NCBI GenBank assembly: GCA_012910725.1 | Contig: WNEG01000083.1 | Span: 12,512-22,417 of the forward strand | Direction: 5' to 3' | Length of the DNA: 9,906 nt | From: Candidatus Ethanoperedens thermophilum | Lineage (GTDB): Archaea; Halobacteriota; Methanosarcinia; Methanosarcinales; EX4572-44 | Shown: one piece after another, positions 1 to 5,579 of the stretch | Position numbering within the stretch: position 1 is the first letter of the stretch | Layout of the letters: every line of letters starts with the position of its first letter | The notes under the pieces: generated by a model | What the model was told of the DNA's origin: nothing | The model's input: only the letters and a program-made list of their open reading frames with translations | Databases searched by the model: none | Position numbers and translations under genes: made by a program

Positions 1-5
1 AAGGT

Positions 6-20
6 GTGCAGTGCTTGCAC
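6..20. other. Small inverted repeat upstream of the helicase
   Basis: GTGCA and TGCAC form a perfect 5-bp stem around a 5-base loop. A short T run follows at about 29-33. It could be the terminator end of a gene lying outside the window or part of a helicase leader; the sequence does not decide. Confidence 0.3.
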
Positions 21-132
21 AATGAGACTTTTTCCGATAAAGTCAGTGACCACAAAAAACATCAGAACCAGAAAAATGATTGTGTCAGAGTTAAGTAGGG
101 TAACAAACATATAAAAGTAAAGGAGATTACAC

Positions 133-1434
133 ATGGAAAGTTCAGGATTTGAAGATTTACATTTATCAAAAGAGATGCATCGGGCAATCGCAGACATGGG
201 TTTTGAAGAGCCCACCACGATTCAAAATCAATCCATTCCATATCTATTGGATGGAAAAGATGTGATTGGGCAGGCACAAACAGGTACCGGGAAGACGGCA
301 GCTTTCGGAATTGCAACTTTAGAGAGGATGGATCCGAAAAATAAGAAATTACAGGCTGTGATTTTATGTCCCACAAGGGAACTGGCAATTCAGGTATCAG
401 AAGAACTGAAAAATCTTTCAAAGTATAAAAAACGCATCAGGATTTTACCAGTTTATGGTGGGCAACCTATAGGGCGCCAGATTAAAGCATTAAAAGAGGG
501 CGTACAGATTATTATTGGCACTCCCGGCCGCGTCATGGATCATTTAGACCGCCGTACTTTGAAAATGGGTGACGTAAAGATAATCATACTGGATGAGGCA
601 GATGAAATGCTTGACATGGGATTTAGAGACGACATCGAGACTATTGTGAAGAATATCCCGGAGCAAAGACAGACCATCCTCTTCTCTGCAACCATGCCAA
701 AAGCCATTTTAAAATTAACGAAACGATATCAGAGCAACCCACAACTGATAAAATTGGTACATAAGGAGATGACCGTTCCAAATGTTGAACAATTTTTTGT
801 TGAAGTCAAACAGCAGGCAAAAACAGAGGTCATGTCTCGTTTAATCGATCTTCACAATCTGAAATTGTCATTGGTCTTTTGTAATACAAAAAGACGTGTG
901 GATGAATTGGTTGAAAGCCTCAAAGCAAGGGGATATCTGGCTGATGGGCTGCACGGGGGTTTGCAGCAGAAGCAGAGAGACCGCGTCATGTCTAAGTTCA
1001 GAAGGAGGGAGATTGAGATTTTAGTGGCAACTGATGTGGCAGCCCGGGGAATCGATGTAGGAGATATAGAGGCTGTGTTCAACTATGACATACCTGCTGA
1101 TGATGAATATTATGTACATAGAATCGGAAGAACGGCAAGGGTGGGAAAAGCTGGGCATGCATTTACCTTTGTGACCGGCAAGGAAGCACATAGAATAAGG
1201 GAGATACAAAAATTCACAAAAACTAAAATTATAGCCCAGAAAGTTCCTTCTGTAAGTGACGTCGAAGAGATCAGGACAAACTTGCTTTTAGAAAAAGTTA
1301 AAGGAATTATTGATGCCGGGCACCTTGGGAAATGCAGTAATTTGGTTGAAAAACTTATTCAGGAAGATTATACTTCCTTGGAAGTTGCTGCTGCTTTGCT
1401 AAAGATAGTGGATGATGAAGGGAACAAAGAATAA
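133..1434 (+). CDS. DEAD-box ATP-dependent RNA helicase
   Basis: Cytoplasmic superfamily 2 RNA helicase that unwinds short RNA duplexes using ATP, probably in ribosome assembly, mRNA turnover or cold adaptation (family knowledge). All core motifs are present in order: Q motif around Gly23-Gln31 (GFEEPTTIQ), Walker A AQTGTGKT 48-55, PTRELA 80-85, GTPGR 129-133, DEAD 154-157, SAT 185-187, LVFCNT 247-252, ATDVAARGID 299-308 and HRIGRTAR 329-336. The 433 residues comprise the two RecA-like domains plus a short helical tail of about 65 residues, without the DbpA-type RNA-binding domain of longer bacterial homologues. The tail, with its EEDYTSLEVAAALL-like pattern (here QEDYTSLEVAAALL), resembles methanogen helicases. 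The ATG follows AAAGGAG (119-125) with a 7-base spacer, which fixes the start. It is a lone gene; the next gene converges on it. No frameshift or missing catalytic residue is seen. Which of the CsdA, RhlE or SrmB types it equals functionally cannot be told. Confidence 0.96.
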   Translation: MESSGFEDLHLSKEMHRAIADMGFEEPTTIQNQSIPYLLDGKDVIGQAQTGTGKTAAFGIATLERMDPKNKKLQAVILCPTRELAIQVSEELKNLSKYKKRIRILPVYGGQPIGRQIKALKEGVQIIIGTPGRVMDHLDRRTLKMGDVKIIILDEADEMLDMGFRDDIETIVKNIPEQRQTILFSATMPKAILKLTKRYQSNPQLIKLVHKEMTVPNVEQFFVEVKQQAKTEVMSRLIDLHNLKLSLVFCNTKRRVDELVESLKARGYLADGLHGGLQQKQRDRVMSKFRRREIEILVATDVAARGIDVGDIEAVFNYDIPADDEYYVHRIGRTARVGKAGHAFTFVTGKEAHRIREIQKFTKTKIIAQKVPSVSDVEEIRTNLLLEKVKGIIDAGHLGKCSNLVEKLIQEDYTSLEVAAALLKIVDDEGNKE

Positions 1435-1786
1435 GCTCTTCATCGTGAAAGTGATTTATCACCGCGGTAGAATCTAAGAGCATGGCGATTTCACTGGAAA
1501 AAAAATCGACAGTGCCAGTTTTGAGAAATGCAGCAGGTATTGCGAAGTTATGACTCCCTGCCCGCCGCACGCCTGCCAGCCCGGCAAGTACTGCAACGAA
1601 GACGCCTATTTTGAACGCGGTGTACCAGGATATCGATCCTGCTACCAGACCCTGCTCAACAGCTACCGGGAAGATGTCAGGGATCGTCCATGTCCAGAGC
1701 AGTTTCACCAGCAAGAGCACGATCACGGCGTATACTGCGATAAGCGCAAGAATGCCAGAGATTGTGATCCACCATGTTTTGTTCAT
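1355..1786 (-). CDS. Small membrane protein of unknown function, with a doubtful C-terminal extension
   Basis: No family recognised. Residues about 7-31 form a strong hydrophobic helix (starts ITISGILALIAVYAV). After a Trp/Pro-containing linker, a second hydrophobic stretch runs to about residue 72 (KIGVFVAVLAGLAG). A two-helix membrane protein of 70-80 residues is therefore the credible core. The start is well supported: AAAGGAGG at 1803-1796 lies 9 bases before the ATG at 1786. The remaining 70 or so residues look unlike the core and run 80 bases into the 3' end of the helicase gene on the opposite strand. An eight-base T run on this strand (1505-1498) lies inside that tail, and a stop (1550-1548) closes an alternative frame just after the second helix. 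I suspect the native gene ended near 1548 and the tail is read-through after a small indel. Real gene: likely. Full length as written: doubtful. Confidence 0.6.
   Translation of the reverse strand: MNKTWWITISGILALIAVYAVIVLLLVKLLWTWTIPDIFPVAVEQGLVAGSISWYTAFKIGVFVAVLAGLAGVRRAGSHNFAIPAAFLKTGTVDFFSSEIAMLLDSTAVINHFHDEELILCSLHHPLSLAKQQQLPRKYNLPE
1498..1505 (-). terminator. Possible T-rich terminator of the small membrane-protein gene
   Basis: Read on the minus strand this is an uninterrupted run of eight T. Archaeal transcription commonly ends at such U-rich tracts (established knowledge). It lies about 45 bases past the alternative stop at 1548 and before the helicase gene, where a terminator between convergent genes would be expected. 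Evidence is composition and position only. Confidence 0.35.
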
Positions 1787-1852
1787 CGATCTAAGCCTCC
1801 TTTCTTATTGGGTTCTGTCTGGGTGATATGTTCTGTTGAATGGTAGATAAAT

Positions 1853-1924
1853 GTTCTGAAGCGCAAGCGAAGCAAATCCGGGCGAAACGCCGTCGACACG
1901 AAGCCGGATACGCTCCAGTCAGGC
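1853..1924 (-). repeat. Structured repeat element, copy 1, downstream of the HEPN gene
   Basis: Read on the minus strand it starts GCCTGAC, continues with GTATCCGGCT and ends CGCTTCAGAAC. Copy 2 (2722-2777) has the same blocks in the same order: GCCTAAC, GTATCCGACT, CGCTTCAGAAC. A hairpin lies inside it: CCGGAT (1904-1909) pairs with ATCCGG (1876-1881) and is extended by further pairs to 1872/1913. The interior holds a second small stem, GGCG/CGCC with an AAA loop (1881-1891), which would compete for one base. It begins about 15 bases past the ancestral stop of the HEPN gene at 1940. It could be a dispersed repeat, a degenerate recombination site or a transcript-end structure. Confidence 0.55.
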
Positions 1925-1980
1925 GATGTGCATGCATCTTTATATAAACTCACTCTCTTCCAGATATTGAATCACTCGCT

Positions 1981-2325
1981 CTACGAAATGTTTGCTTTGC
2001 TCGAGTATTCCCGAGCAACATCATCGGATATCACGAAGGTGTACTCATAATCGCCCAACTGCCTCTTCTCAAATGCCCTGTTAAGCTCTCTACCCATAGC
2101 TCTTGGGAAGATATCAGTTTTAACAAGGTATTCTCCAAATGCGGAAATCACGCCCCTGTGAGATGAAAACGACAAATTCTTGGTGAGCAGCACAGCCTCA
2201 GCGGAATAAAACATCGCATAGTATGCTCTGGATACCGAGGATTCGTGGTCTCCATTCACAAGAAGCATTCTGGAACTTTTAAGATATTTCTTCGCCCTCT
2301 CAATTAAGGATGCTGCCTCTCTCAT
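1981..2325 (-). CDS. HEPN-domain protein (HepT-like partner of MNT), frameshifted at the 3' end
   Basis: PF05168-type HEPN protein; such proteins form toxin-antitoxin pairs with minimal nucleotidyltransferases, the HEPN being the RNase toxin in characterised cases. Visible signatures are RAYYAMFY at 33-40, the SSHRGVISAFG block at 54-64 and RQLGDYEY at 88-95. The Rx4-6H nuclease motif of active HepT toxins is not evident, so activity is uncertain. Its ATG overlaps the stop of the upstream MNT gene by four bases (ATGA), indicating translational coupling. After Ala-Arg-Glu (105) the frame gives nine unrelated residues and stops at 1981. Restoring one base between 2006 and 2010 yields a typical HEPN C-terminal helix (LEQSKHFVERVIQYL...) ending at a TAA at 1940, about 127 residues in all, the usual family length. 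The gene is thus either a recent pseudogene or affected by a sequencing error. Confidence 0.85.
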   Translation of the reverse strand: MREAASLIERAKKYLKSSRMLLVNGDHESSVSRAYYAMFYSAEAVLLTKNLSFSSHRGVISAFGEYLVKTDIFPRAMGRELNRAFEKRQLGDYEYTFVISDDVAREYSSKANIS

Positions 2326-2639
2326 GCGGGTACCCCTTCCTTTCGGACGTTCATGAGTAACGGGCTTTTCAAAGCAAGATAATCTATTTCAGATACTGGA
2401 TAAATCGATATCAAAATATTATGTTTTAGATTCATATCTGTGATGATGTCTATCATCCGGTCTATCTCTCTTCCTGGTGAGATGTCCCCTTCAAGAACTA
2501 CAGCCATATCAATATCAGAATCATCCGTAGCTTCACCTCTTGCATAAGAGCCATAGAGAATGATATTCTTTAACCTCCTGCCATAGAGTTCCCTAACTTC
2601 TGCTTTAAACTCCTTGATGATGTTATTAATCTCCTTCAT
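2322..2639 (-). CDS. MNT-type minimal nucleotidyltransferase (antitoxin partner of HEPN)
   Basis: Small DNA polymerase beta-like nucleotidyltransferase. In the MntA/HepT systems the MNT protein neutralises the HEPN toxin, in the best studied case by transferring AMP to it. The catalytic signature GSYARG followed by SDID is intact, with both Asp of the DxD pair present. The usual third carboxylate strand reads ILISIYPVS, with Ser where Asp would be expected, so catalysis may be altered. I chose the ATG at 2639, giving 105 residues with a normal N-terminus (MKEINNIIKEF). A TTG at 2666 would add nine residues but has no ribosome binding site; the ATG has only a weak GGA upstream. The stop overlaps the HEPN start by four bases. 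The gene begins 28 bases after a GTTAAAC box (2673-2667), relevant to the cassette hypothesis. Confidence 0.88.
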   Translation of the reverse strand: MKEINNIIKEFKAEVRELYGRRLKNIILYGSYARGEATDDSDIDMAVVLEGDISPGREIDRMIDIITDMNLKHNILISIYPVSEIDYLALKSPLLMNVRKEGVPA

Positions 2640-2668
2640 TACAGTTTTCCGTATGTCTCTCTTCAAGT

Positions 2669-2917
2669 TTAACCGTTACGATGCCATAAGATTAGCTTCG
2701 AATGAATTCGTGTCGTCTGACGTTCTGAAGCGAATCTGAAGTGCCGAAGAAACAGAGTCGGATACACTTTGTTAGGCATATCACTTATTAATTTTCGAGC
2801 ATATCTTTGAGGTTCTTTAACATATTCCCGTAGTTTCACAGCAATCCTATTCCGCATCTGTTCATCAATGTTTTCCAGGTCTTTTACTGCCCTTTGAGTG
2901 AATACTACCTTATACAT
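2669..2917 (-). CDS. RelE/ParE-type toxin, C-terminal half lost (chimeric ORF)
   Basis: The first 46 or so residues (MYKVVFTQRAVKDLENI to ARKLISD) match the N-terminal half of RelE-superfamily toxins, mRNA interferases or gyrase inhibitors that fold as a small beta-sheet protein. The expected second half, with the YRFRIGDYRVIF-like strands and the closing HRREIY-like segment, is absent. From about residue 47 the ORF reads through unrelated sequence that coincides with the structured element at 2722-2777. Other frames of that stretch do not restore a RelE C-terminus, so this is a replacement rather than a simple frameshift. The toxin is probably inactive. The start is the ATG at 2917, overlapping the antitoxin gene by 8 bases; an in-frame TTG one codon upstream is less likely. 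The length of 82 codons is near family size only by chance. Confidence 0.75.
   Translation of the reverse strand: MYKVVFTQRAVKDLENIDEQMRNRIAVKLREYVKEPQRYARKLISDMPNKVYPTLFLRHFRFASERQTTRIHSKLILWHRNG
2722..2777 (-). repeat. Structured repeat element, copy 2, replacing the RelE C-terminus
   Basis: On the minus strand it begins GCCTAACAAAGTGTATCCGA and ends CGCTTCAGAAC, sharing its outer and inner blocks with copy 1 at 1853-1924. Internal pairing is good: AAGTG/CACTT (2765-2769 with 2739-2743) and CCGA/TCGG (2758-2761 with 2744-2747), separated by a three-base bulge and closing a ten-base loop. The heptapeptide-like tandem CTTCAGA occurs twice near its end. The GCCTAAC start matches the R'' consensus (RYYYAAC) of integron attC sites. 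A GTTRRRY box lies 111 bp away at 2673-2667. Confidence 0.55.
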
Positions 2918-3107
2918 CAAAGAGTTCCTCGAGATGTTTCACCCTACCTTCCCTATAATCATTTCTCGCCTCTTCAATAGACTTCAGATATTCAAGACTT
3001 GAAAGTGCCGATACGTCTTCAATTAAATCCTTCAAAGTCATCCTCATAGTATCTGATATTAAAGATTGGAACTCTGCAACGGTTAAATCCTTTACTTTCG
3101 TCTCCAT
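2910..3107 (-). CDS. Antitoxin of the RelE-type toxin-antitoxin pair
   Basis: A 65-residue acidic, helical protein (METKVKDLTVAEFQSLI at the start, YLKSIEEARNDYREGRVKHL near the end). This pattern is familiar from archaeal antitoxins encoded directly before RelE/ParE toxins; the C-terminal EARxDYxEGRVKxLEE segment would wrap the toxin. The ATG at 3107 is chosen because AAGGTG (3120-3115) sits 7 bases upstream; an upstream in-frame ATG at 3128 lacks such a site. It overlaps the toxin gene by 8 bases, the usual antitoxin-first order, which allows autoregulation of the operon. Unlike its toxin the antitoxin looks intact. No DNA-binding fold is obvious at this length. Confidence 0.83.
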   Translation of the reverse strand: METKVKDLTVAEFQSLISDTMRMTLKDLIEDVSALSSLEYLKSIEEARNDYREGRVKHLEELFDV

Positions 3108-3379
3108 AAGTGAACACCTTTGTCCCATTATTTGGATACAACTATAGAGAAGTCCACTCCATCGCTTATAGACCTGTGCACTCTCCCACCCTCACACATC
3201 CCGATGCGGCACAGGATCGCACCCAATGCACGACAGGCACAACGTCCCCGCCACCAGAACCCGCAAGCCATTTGCATCCAGCAGCACGCACACCGAATCT
3301 TCATCCCAAGAGCTTTTAGCAATTTATCATCCCATGAACCACCACATTACAAACTCCTGTAACAAAATCACCGGGTCTA
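3108..3379. other. Intergenic segment with a GC-rich core, no recognised gene
   Basis: It lies between ilvN and the antitoxin gene. Bases 3181-3300 are 62% G+C by hand count (74 of 120), clearly above the flanking genes. All three minus frames are nearly open across it, as expected from the composition. One minus frame from about 3320 to a stop at 3194-3192 reads like degraded protein (for example CVLLDANGLRVLVAG) but has no ATG and no recognised family. A Cys- and Trp-rich minus ORF (3322-3128) and plus-strand ORFs here look like chance. The segment could be the remains of a deleted gene or foreign DNA. A promoter for the antitoxin-toxin pair should lie near 3140-3150 (CTATAG on the minus strand), but this is weak. 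Confidence 0.4.
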
Positions 3380-3895
3380 TCAATTAACCTCTCCCTGGTT
3401 AGCAATATCTTCGGCAGTTGTGCTGCTTCTGTGAAGTGCGATATCACCTGTTCGAACCAGTTCTTTGATGCCAAACTGTGAGAGCAGATGTTCCATTGCT
3501 GTTATCTTGCTTCGATCACCTGTCACTTCAACAATAAGTGAATCTGCTGCAACATCTATGATCTTTGCTCTAAACACATCAACAATTTGCATGACCTCTG
3601 AACGTGTTGCAGAATCTACCCCTACCTTAATTAGTGCCAGTTCCCTGGAAACTGAATTCTTTGGAGACAGTTTTGTCACATGTATAATATCAATAAGCTT
3701 GTTCAATTGTTTTAGTACCTGTTCAAGTACGGTATCGTCGCCTGCTACCACAATAGTTATGCGGGAAACATCAGGTCTCTCGGTTACTCCTACAGCAAGA
3801 CTTTCAATATTGAACCGACGCCTGCTGAACAGTCCTGACACCTTTGTTAACACTCCCGGCCTATTCTCTACAAGAGCAGCTATCGTATGTCTCAT
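3380..3895 (-). CDS. ilvN: Acetolactate synthase, small regulatory subunit
   Basis: Regulatory subunit of acetohydroxyacid synthase, which binds IlvB, stimulates it and in most organisms confers feedback inhibition by valine. An N-terminal ACT domain spans about residues 2-75 (ENRPGVLTKVSGLF at 10-23, FNIESLAVG at 28-36). The C-terminal small-subunit domain follows, ending in FGIKELVRTGDIAL at 141-154. Its 171 residues are normal for the ilvN/ilvH family. The ATG at 3895 is chosen because GGAGTG (3909-3904) lies 8 bases upstream, formed by the last codons of ilvB; a TTG further upstream would overlap ilvB without support. The gap to the ilvB stop is 7 bases, so the two are cotranscribed and probably translationally coupled. 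In methanogens ilvC usually follows; here the gene is followed by the GC-rich segment and toxin-antitoxin genes instead. Confidence 0.95.
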   Translation of the reverse strand: MRHTIAALVENRPGVLTKVSGLFSRRRFNIESLAVGVTERPDVSRITIVVAGDDTVLEQVLKQLNKLIDIIHVTKLSPKNSVSRELALIKVGVDSATRSEVMQIVDVFRAKIIDVAADSLIVEVTGDRSKITAMEHLLSQFGIKELVRTGDIALHRSSTTAEDIANQGEVN

Positions 3896-3902
3896 TATTT
3901 TT

Positions 3903-5579
3903 TCACTCCAGATCAATTATTTCATTTATTGCAGCACCTGCTGGTACCATCGGGAAAACATTTTCAGTTTTATCTATAATAAAATCAATAATAGTCGGCT
4001 TACCAGACTCCACTGCTTCTTTTAATATTGGTTTCACATCTTCAGGTTTGACTGCACGCAGTCCGACAGCGTTGTAAGCCTCTGCCAGTTTGACAAAGTC
4101 TACGCTCTCTTCAATCACCGTAGACGAATATCTTTCTTCAAAGAACAGTTCCTGCCATTGATGCACCATACCGAGATAGCCATTGTTTAGGATAGCAACA
4201 ACTACAGGTATCTCACTCTGCACTGCTGTTGCAATCTCCTGGCTGTTCATCTGGAATGAGCCGTCCCCTGCTATATCTATTACAGTTGCATCTGGTCGTC
4301 CAACTTTTGCTCCAATGGCAGCAGGGAAGCCGTATCCCATGGTCCCAAGTCCGCCCGAGGATATAAAGGTACGTGGTTTTGTATACTTGAAATACTGTTC
4401 AGCCCACATCTGATTCTGTCCAACTTCAGTCACAATTATTGCATCAGGATACAGCTCGTAGATGCTCTCTACCACATATTGCGGTTTTATCATGTCATTT
4501 TTTTTATAGTGCAGAGGAAACTCTTTTTTCCATTTATTTACCCGCCCAAGCCACCTGCTGGTTTTTGGCTGATGCTGCTTTATCAGAGCAGTGAGCTTTG
4601 TAAGGACTGTTTTTGCATCGCCGACCACCGGCACATCGACTCGAACATTCTTTCGAATCTCTGCTGGATCAATGTCGATGTGAATAATCTTTGCAGATGG
4701 TGCAAACGACTCGATTTTGCCTGTTACCCTGTCATCGAACCTTGCACCAACGGCAATAATCAGATCGGATTCCTGTATTGCATAGTTGGCATACTTTGTA
4801 CCATGCATCCCTGGCATACCAACAGAAAGTGGATGCGTGTCTGGAAATGCACCCTTACCCATCAGGGTAGCAGTCACTGGTGCTGCAATCAACTCTGCAA
4901 ACTGTAGTAACTCCTCTGCTGCATGAGAGATGATGATTCCACCACCCGCATAAATCACTGGTTTCTCTGATGCTTTAATCAGTGATGCTGCCTGCTTCAA
5001 CTGTTCGATGTTCACTGCTGCAACCGGCTTGTAGCTTCTCAAATTAATTTCTTCTGGATAATTAAAATCAAGCAGATCAGTTGTGACATCTTTTGGAATA
5101 TCAATTAGTACGGGCCCTGGTCTTCCAGTCGAAGCTATGTAAAAAGCCTCTTTAACGACTCGCGGAATTTCCTCTGCTTTTTTTATAAGATAATTGTGTT
5201 TGGTAATCGGCATGGTGATGCCTGTAATGTCTGCTTCCTGGAAAGCATCAACCCCTAATAGTGAACGCGGCACCTGCCCGGTGACAGCCACGATTGGCAC
5301 TGAATCCATGTATGCTGTAGCAATACCTGTTACCAGGTTGGTTCCGCCGGGTCCTGATGTTGCAAAACATACACCTGTTTTGCCTGTCGCACGTGCATAC
5401 CCGTCTGCTGCATGAGCTGCTGCCTGTTCATGTCTTACCAGTATGTGCCTGATGTCTGCATCATACAGTTCATCGTATATCGGCAGCATCGCCCCGCCCG
5501 GATATCCAAATATAACTTCAACATTTTCTTTTTTAAGCGATTCTATCAGTGCTTTTGCACCTGTGATGTTATTTGTCAC
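3903..5579 (-). CDS. ilvB: Acetolactate synthase, large catalytic subunit
   Basis: Thiamine diphosphate enzyme that condenses two pyruvates to 2-acetolactate (valine and leucine route) or pyruvate with 2-oxobutyrate to 2-aceto-2-hydroxybutyrate (isoleucine route). The 558 residues match the family. The N-terminal pyrimidine-binding domain holds GYPGGA at 25-30 and the catalytic Glu51 in VRHEQAAAHAADGYAR. A central FAD/nucleotide-type domain follows. The C-terminal domain has the ThDP/Mg motif GDGS at 438-441 and its closing NN at 465-466. The gene starts with GTG at 5579, supported by AGGAG at 5593-5589 with a 9-base spacer. It overlaps the 3' end of cimA by 11 bases and precedes ilvN by 7, so the three form an operon. 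No catalytic residue is missing. Single copies of similar ThDP enzymes (glyoxylate carboligase, sulfopyruvate decarboxylase) are less likely given the ilvN neighbour. Confidence 0.97.
   Translation of the reverse strand: MTNNITGAKALIESLKKENVEVIFGYPGGAMLPIYDELYDADIRHILVRHEQAAAHAADGYARATGKTGVCFATSGPGGTNLVTGIATAYMDSVPIVAVTGQVPRSLLGVDAFQEADITGITMPITKHNYLIKKAEEIPRVVKEAFYIASTGRPGPVLIDIPKDVTTDLLDFNYPEEINLRSYKPVAAVNIEQLKQAASLIKASEKPVIYAGGGIIISHAAEELLQFAELIAAPVTATLMGKGAFPDTHPLSVGMPGMHGTKYANYAIQESDLIIAVGARFDDRVTGKIESFAPSAKIIHIDIDPAEIRKNVRVDVPVVGDAKTVLTKLTALIKQHQPKTSRWLGRVNKWKKEFPLHYKKNDMIKPQYVVESIYELYPDAIIVTEVGQNQMWAEQYFKYTKPRTFISSGGLGTMGYGFPAAIGAKVGRPDATVIDIAGDGSFQMNSQEIATAVQSEIPVVVAILNNGYLGMVHQWQELFFEERYSSTVIEESVDFVKLAEAYNAVGLRAVKPEDVKPILKEAVESGKPTIIDFIIDKTENVFPMVPAGAAINEIIDLE

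Noticed and set aside
106..116. ATATAAAA as TATA box of the helicase
   Set aside because: Only about 20 bases before the ATG, so the transcript would start after the ribosome binding site at 119-125; the true promoter is probably further upstream.
62..421. Minus-strand ORF of 119 codons over the helicase 5' end
   Set aside because: Lies antisense to conserved helicase motifs and has no recognisable features; a frame shadow.
1851..1930. CRISPR-like repeats in the structured elements
   Set aside because: Only two diverged copies almost 900 bp apart with genes between them; no regular spacers and no cas genes.
3128..3322. Cys/Trp-rich minus ORF of 64 codons
   Set aside because: Falls in the GC-rich block where all minus frames are open; Cys and Trp arise from TGC/TGG-rich composition, and there is no ribosome binding site or family match.
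4479..4907. Plus-strand 142-codon ORF inside ilvB
   Set aside because: Antisense to well conserved ilvB coding sequence; Cys-rich low-plausibility protein.
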